Assembly: GCA_013298325.1 (NCBI GenBank)
Contig: JAAFHJ010000174.1
Coordinates: forward strand, 1-8,838
Reading direction: 5' to 3'
DNA: 8,838 nt
DNA from: Myxococcales bacterium
GTDB taxonomy: Bacteria; Myxococcota_A; Polyangia; Polyangiales; Polyangiaceae
The notes beneath the pieces were generated by a model, which ran no database searches, was not told where the DNA came from, and saw nothing but the letters and a program-made list of their open reading frames with translations. Each line of letters opens with the position of its first letter. Positions within the stretch are counted from its first letter, which is position 1. Shown one piece after another: positions 5,804 to 8,838 of this stretch. The position numbers and the translations under genes were made by a program.

Positions 5804-7150
5804 TCAAGGCATTTTTTGCGGAGCGACGTCGGCGGTACCGAAGTACACGGAAGGCGCTCGCTTGTCTGCACCATACATCTTGTCAAAGAATTCCTGGGCC
5901 ACTGGCGGATCCCCGTCCGTCAAGGGGGCGACATGCCAACGCGGCGTGCGATGCATGCGCAGCGGCGTGTAGGTGAAGCCTTCAACGGTGGTCACGCCGT
6001 CTCGGCGGACGAGGGTGACGTGAACGAGCGGCGCGATCCAGGTGGGCGGACCATGGAGTTTCGCGCTCGCCTTTGCGGGCAGCATGCGCTCGCGACCGTC
6101 GGTGTCGGGGACGTCCTGCCGGTTCACCTGGTGGGAGACGAAGTTTCCGAGGCTTGCGACGACAAGCGCCTCGTGGCCATCGACGGCGGAACGCAGGGGA
6201 AAGGCCGGCTGCGGCACATGGGGATGGCTGCCGAGGACAAGGCTCGCGCCGCCATCGACGAACTCCTGGGCGAGGCGCTTTTGGGTCTTCGAGGGGGCGA
6301 TCTCGTATTCCAGTCCCCAGTGGGGGAGGACGACGACGAGATCGCTCGAAGCTCGAAGCTCCTCAAGAACAGACCGCAATTCGACGCGGTCGCTGTCACA
6401 ATTCAATACCTGATGGGACGGATCGGGCACACCGTTGGTCGCCCCTTCCTTCGAGTCCGACGCAAACGTGCACGCAACGAAGCCGACGCGAATCGGCGGC
6501 TCTGTCGAACCGCGCACCGGGATCGCGGCGACAGTCCCCCAGGCGAAAGACCCTTGATTCTTCTGCTTTATCTTCGGCGCGGCCCGGGTCCCCGTGTGAA
6601 GGACGCCGGCCGCATCGAGGGCGTCTAGGGTCGCTGCGGCGCCGCTCCCGCGCGCGTCGAGGGCGTGATTGTTCGCCGTCGATACGAGCCCGATCCCCAA
6701 TTGTTTGAGCGCCGGAGCGAGGCCAGGATCGTAGTTAAAAAGTGGGTAGGACGAGACCGGTTTGTCGCCGTCGATCGCCCCTTCCAGGTTCGCGATGGCA
6801 AAGTCGTCCTTGGCGAAGAGCTCGGCCATCGTCGGCCAAAGAGAGGCATAGTCGGCGATCGGCGGCGCGCACGGGCGAGTGGCCTTCTTGCAAGGGCTGG
6901 CTGGTAGTCCAAGAGCCTGATCTTGCAGCCGATCGTGGAGGAGCACATCCCCAACCGCCGCCAGCACCACCCGGGCAGGACGCGCAGGTGGAACCACCAC
7001 CGGTCGCTGCTCCGCCAATGTCACCGCCGCCTTCGTAGGCTGCGTCGTCCGCAACGGGGCAGGTTCCGGGCCGCCGGACGCACAAGCAGCGCCGCAGACC
7101 ACGAACGGGAGAGCGAGGAACACGGAAGCGCGACGCACGGATAGGTGCAT
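5804..7150 (-). CDS. CapA/PGA_cap family metallophosphoesterase-like protein, predicted exported
   Basis: A 448-residue protein of the CapA (poly-gamma-glutamate synthesis) family, whose fold is that of calcineurin-like metallophosphoesterases. Residues 1-23 form a signal peptide (RR, hydrophobic core, then GAAC followed by ASGG); C23 may be lipidated although Gly at -3 is a poor lipobox. A Pro-rich linker reaches to about 58. Core motifs follow in family order: AAVGDVLLHD (64-73), ANLEG (120-124), TANNHALD (158-165), LPHWGLEYE (275-283), GSHPHVPQP (307-315) and SLGNF (333-337), with the expected metal-binding Asp, Asn, Glu and His residues present. The partners that make poly-gamma-glutamate (CapB, CapC) are absent, so that function is not implied. 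It sits 37 bp after ftsQ and 66 bp before ftsA, an unusual position, and is likely co-transcribed with them. Its substrate is unknown; an envelope polymer or phosphoester is a guess. The ribosome binding site is weak. Confidence 0.9.
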   Translation of the reverse strand: MHLSVRRASVFLALPFVVCGAACASGGPEPAPLRTTQPTKAAVTLAEQRPVVVPPARPARVVLAAVGDVLLHDRLQDQALGLPASPCKKATRPCAPPIADYASLWPTMAELFAKDDFAIANLEGAIDGDKPVSSYPLFNYDPGLAPALKQLGIGLVSTANNHALDARGSGAAATLDALDAAGVLHTGTRAAPKIKQKNQGSFAWGTVAAIPVRGSTEPPIRVGFVACTFASDSKEGATNGVPDPSHQVLNCDSDRVELRSVLEELRASSDLVVVLPHWGLEYEIAPSKTQKRLAQEFVDGGASLVLGSHPHVPQPAFPLRSAVDGHEALVVASLGNFVSHQVNRQDVPDTDGRERMLPAKASAKLHGPPTWIAPLVHVTLVRRDGVTTVEGFTYTPLRMHRTPRWHVAPLTDGDPPVAQEFFDKMYGADKRAPSVYFGTADVAPQKMP

Positions 7151-7187
7151 CGCACACCGATTCCGACGAGGCGAACTTTCGGCCGCC

Positions 7188-8258
7188 TCAACGCATGCGG
7201 ACGACGACGCGCTCGGGCCGGGCGTCGTTGTCGAGCATCACGACGTCGGGCTTTTTCCCACGCCGATCGAGCTCGCCAGCGATGGCGAACGCCTCGTCGA
7301 GCTTCTTCCGCCAAGGTGCGTGGCCGAGGGCCAGCGTGATCGCCTGCTTGCCGACAATGAGCGTCACGCCGTCGTCCGGTTCGACGTGAATTTCCTCGAG
7401 GGTCCAGCGCTGGGCGAGCGGGTGATGCTCGTACTCGGCGGCGGCATCGAGGGCCCGTGCGACGCGCGCCTCGGCCCCTTTGCGGTCGGCGGTGAGCGTC
7501 TGCGCGTCGAGGCCGGTGACGACCGGGAGATCGATCTTGTCAGTTTCATCGACGACCTTGAAGAGCTCACCCTCGCGGGTAGCGAGAAAGCTCTCCCCGC
7601 AGGCGACGAGGGCGGCGGCCTTCCGTTCGGTGATCCGAATGTCCAATGTTCCCGGGAGAGTACGCGCCAGCTCCGCCTTCGAGATCCACGGATCGGCTTC
7701 AAGCTTGTGGCGCCCGGCGGCGAGGTCGACAGAGAAGAGATTCTTCCCCGTTTCGGTACCAATCAAATGCAGAAGACTCGCCTCGTCGTGGACGACGGCG
7801 CCGGTGACGTGCACTTCGTGGAGCGCAAAACGGGGGCTCGTCGTGACGTAACGGTGGCCCACGACGGCGAGGCCGCCCGCCACGCCAACGGCGAGCGCCA
7901 CGCCAAAGGCACTCCGAAGCACCGACACGCCGGTTGCGAGGCGCTCGGAAGCGCGGAGGCGCGCAAAAAAACCGGGCCCAGACGAGGGCGCCGCTGGGGG
8001 CGAAGGCCGACTCGACGAAGGGGGAACGTCCTTGGCAAGTTTCCGATTTCCTGCCGGTTTCTTCCCGGGGGCCGCCGGAGGGACCTCGTCGCCGGCCGGC
8101 GCGGACGCCGTCGCCGCAGCAACCCGAACACGCCGGTTTTCGGAAGCTTTCGCCTCCGAACGCGGAGCCGCCTGCAATGCCGCCTCGACGGCCGCATCGT
8201 CGACGGGGCGCACCCGGCGATTGCTCGCACGGGGCGCGTCGTCCGGGTTCCGCTTCAT
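7188..8258 (-). CDS. ftsQ: Cell division protein FtsQ (POTRA-domain divisome scaffold)
   Basis: A 356-residue bitopic protein. The cytoplasmic N-terminus (1-115) is long, basic and Pro/Ala/Ser-rich, probably disordered; in E. coli it is only about 25 residues. One membrane segment spans about 117-138. The periplasmic part starts with a POTRA domain (about 144-213: FALHEVHVTGAVVHD, then GKNLFSVDL, DPWISKAELARTLPGTLDIRITER), followed by the FtsQ beta domain that contacts FtsB/FtsL. In division FtsQ links early cytoplasmic proteins to FtsW/FtsI. The ATG overlaps the murC stop (ATGA, 8255-8258) and has GAGG 10 nt upstream inside murC, so translation is coupled. The C-terminus ends soon after a beta-strand-rich segment. 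Identification rests on POTRA, topology and position and is secure. Confidence 0.94.
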   Translation of the reverse strand: MKRNPDDAPRASNRRVRPVDDAAVEAALQAAPRSEAKASENRRVRVAAATASAPAGDEVPPAAPGKKPAGNRKLAKDVPPSSSRPSPPAAPSSGPGFFARLRASERLATGVSVLRSAFGVALAVGVAGGLAVVGHRYVTTSPRFALHEVHVTGAVVHDEASLLHLIGTETGKNLFSVDLAAGRHKLEADPWISKAELARTLPGTLDIRITERKAAALVACGESFLATREGELFKVVDETDKIDLPVVTGLDAQTLTADRKGAEARVARALDAAAEYEHHPLAQRWTLEEIHVEPDDGVTLIVGKQAITLALGHAPWRKKLDEAFAIAGELDRRGKKPDVVMLDNDARPERVVVRMR

Positions 8259-8838
8259 GCGGGATTCGCCTCGTTGCGCGCCGCAAGACGCGTGCAGAGT
8301 TCACGGGCTTGGGCGTTGATGTCGCCGGCGCCAAGGGCGATCACGAGGTCGCCGGGGCGGACGATCGCTTCCAGGCGATCGGCAACCGTGCGTTTATCGG
8401 CTACAAATTCCACCGCATGGTGGCCGTGGGCGCGGATCGCCTCCGTAAGCGACGCGCCGGTCGCACCGACGATCGGCTGCTCGCCGGCCGGGTAGACTTC
8501 CGTCACGAAAAGATGGTCTGCATGATTGAAGGCGCGCGTGAATTCGCCAAAGAGCGCCTGCGTACGCGTGTACCGGTGGGGCTGAAACGCGACGACCACA
8601 CGGCGATCGGGGAAGCCGCGCTGGGCAGCGTCGAGGGTCGCCTCGACTTCGGCGGGGTGGTGGCCGTAGTCGTCGACGACGAGAACGTCGCCACGGACGC
8701 CATCGCGTTCGAGCGGAATTTTCCCGAGGATCGTGAAGCGCCGCTGGACGCCGTGGAAGCTCGCGATCGCTTCCTTGGTCACGTCCAAGGGGACCTCGAG
8801 CTCGTCGGCGACGGCGATAACCGCCAGCGCGTTGAGGA
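8255..8838 (-). CDS. murC: UDP-N-acetylmuramate--L-alanine ligase MurC, C-terminal fragment
   Basis: The last 193 residues of MurC, the cytoplasmic ATP-dependent ligase adding L-Ala to UDP-MurNAc; the rest lies beyond the high-coordinate edge. The frame enters the window as LNALAVIAVADELEVP, part of the Mur central/C-terminal boundary, then GVQRRF, the conserved VVDDYGHHPAEVEATL motif, FQPHRYTRTQALF, and near the end PGDLVIALGAGDI. These are hallmark MurC segments of the substrate-binding C-terminal domain and distinguish it from MurD, E and F. It is not a truncated gene: an apparent TTG start at 8788 is simply an internal Leu codon. Its stop overlaps the ftsQ start; murB, often found between these two genes, is missing here. 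Confidence 0.97.
   Translation of the reverse strand, partial: LNALAVIAVADELEVPLDVTKEAIASFHGVQRRFTILGKIPLERDGVRGDVLVVDDYGHHPAEVEATLDAAQRGFPDRRVVVAFQPHRYTRTQALFGEFTRAFNHADHLFVTEVYPAGEQPIVGATGASLTEAIRAHGHHAVEFVADKRTVADRLEAIVRPGDLVIALGAGDINAQARELCTRLAARNEANPA

Noticed and set aside
4616..6628. A 670-codon open frame on the plus strand opposite ftsA and the CapA-like gene.
   Set aside because: It is antisense to two genes with complete conserved motifs. Its composition (Asp, Gly, Arg and Ala-rich) is what GC-rich third positions produce on the opposite strand, and it resembles no family I know.
5804..7150. A poly-gamma-glutamate capsule locus.
   Set aside because: Only the CapA-like member is present; no CapB or CapC synthase genes are visible, so a capsule function is not supported.
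7151..7187. GAGGCG/CGCCTC dyad after the ftsQ stop.
   Set aside because: Only 6 bp with a 10-nt loop and no T-run; such short GC dyads are expected by chance here.
7320..8495. A 391-codon plus-strand frame opposite ftsQ and murC.
   Set aside because: Antisense to two well-supported overlapping genes; no domain recognisable.
1..8838. CRISPR arrays, tRNA or rRNA genes, insertion sequences, prophage or toxin-antitoxin genes.
   Set aside because: No regularly spaced repeats, no cloverleaf-like segment, no transposase or integrase motifs, and nearly all bases are explained by chromosomal core genes and the exporter.

Overview
All supported genes in this window lie on the minus strand, so transcription runs from high to low coordinates. 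In that order they are: the 3' end of murC, ftsQ, a CapA-type metallophosphoesterase gene, ftsA, ftsZ, and then a three-gene ABC exporter (membrane-fusion adaptor, MacB/LolE-type permease, and the first 46 codons of its ATPase, which runs off the low-coordinate edge). The first block is the distal end of a dcw (division and cell wall) cluster.

The DNA is GC-rich with strong GC preference at third codon positions. This is why long open frames appear on the opposite strand; I treat those as artefacts. Gram-negative traits are clear: an adaptor plus LolC/MacB-type permease, and FtsA/FtsQ of the proteobacterial kind. The dcw order, a long Pro/Ala-rich FtsQ tail and the FtsZ sequence style suggest Myxococcota or a related deltaproteobacterial lineage. 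That placement is an inference from protein style and is not proven.

Layout. MurC, which makes the UDP-MurNAc-L-Ala precursor, overlaps ftsQ by an ATGA junction with no murB between them. FtsQ is followed after 37 bp by a predicted exported CapA/PGA_cap metallophosphoesterase, and that is followed after 66 bp by ftsA. An intrinsic terminator stands directly after ftsA. A 400-bp gap then precedes ftsZ; it holds a candidate promoter and two leader hairpins, one ending just before the ftsZ ribosome binding site. A second, textbook terminator follows ftsZ. The gap between ftsZ and the exporter also holds a 56-bp imperfect inverted repeat. The three exporter genes are coupled by two ATGA overlaps and form their own operon.

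How the genes work together: MurC feeds the peptidoglycan pathway; FtsQ (periplasmic divisome scaffold), FtsA (membrane tether) and FtsZ (ring polymer) build the divisome; the exporter looks like an independent MacAB-like unit. The CapA-like protein is the odd member. Its place inside the ftsQ-ftsA interval, with no separate terminator visible, suggests co-transcription with division genes and possibly an envelope role linked to division. Nothing here looks like a mobile element, CRISPR array or RNA gene. The most notable observations are the CapA-like insertion, the transcriptional separation of ftsZ from ftsA, and the structured non-coding DNA around ftsZ.
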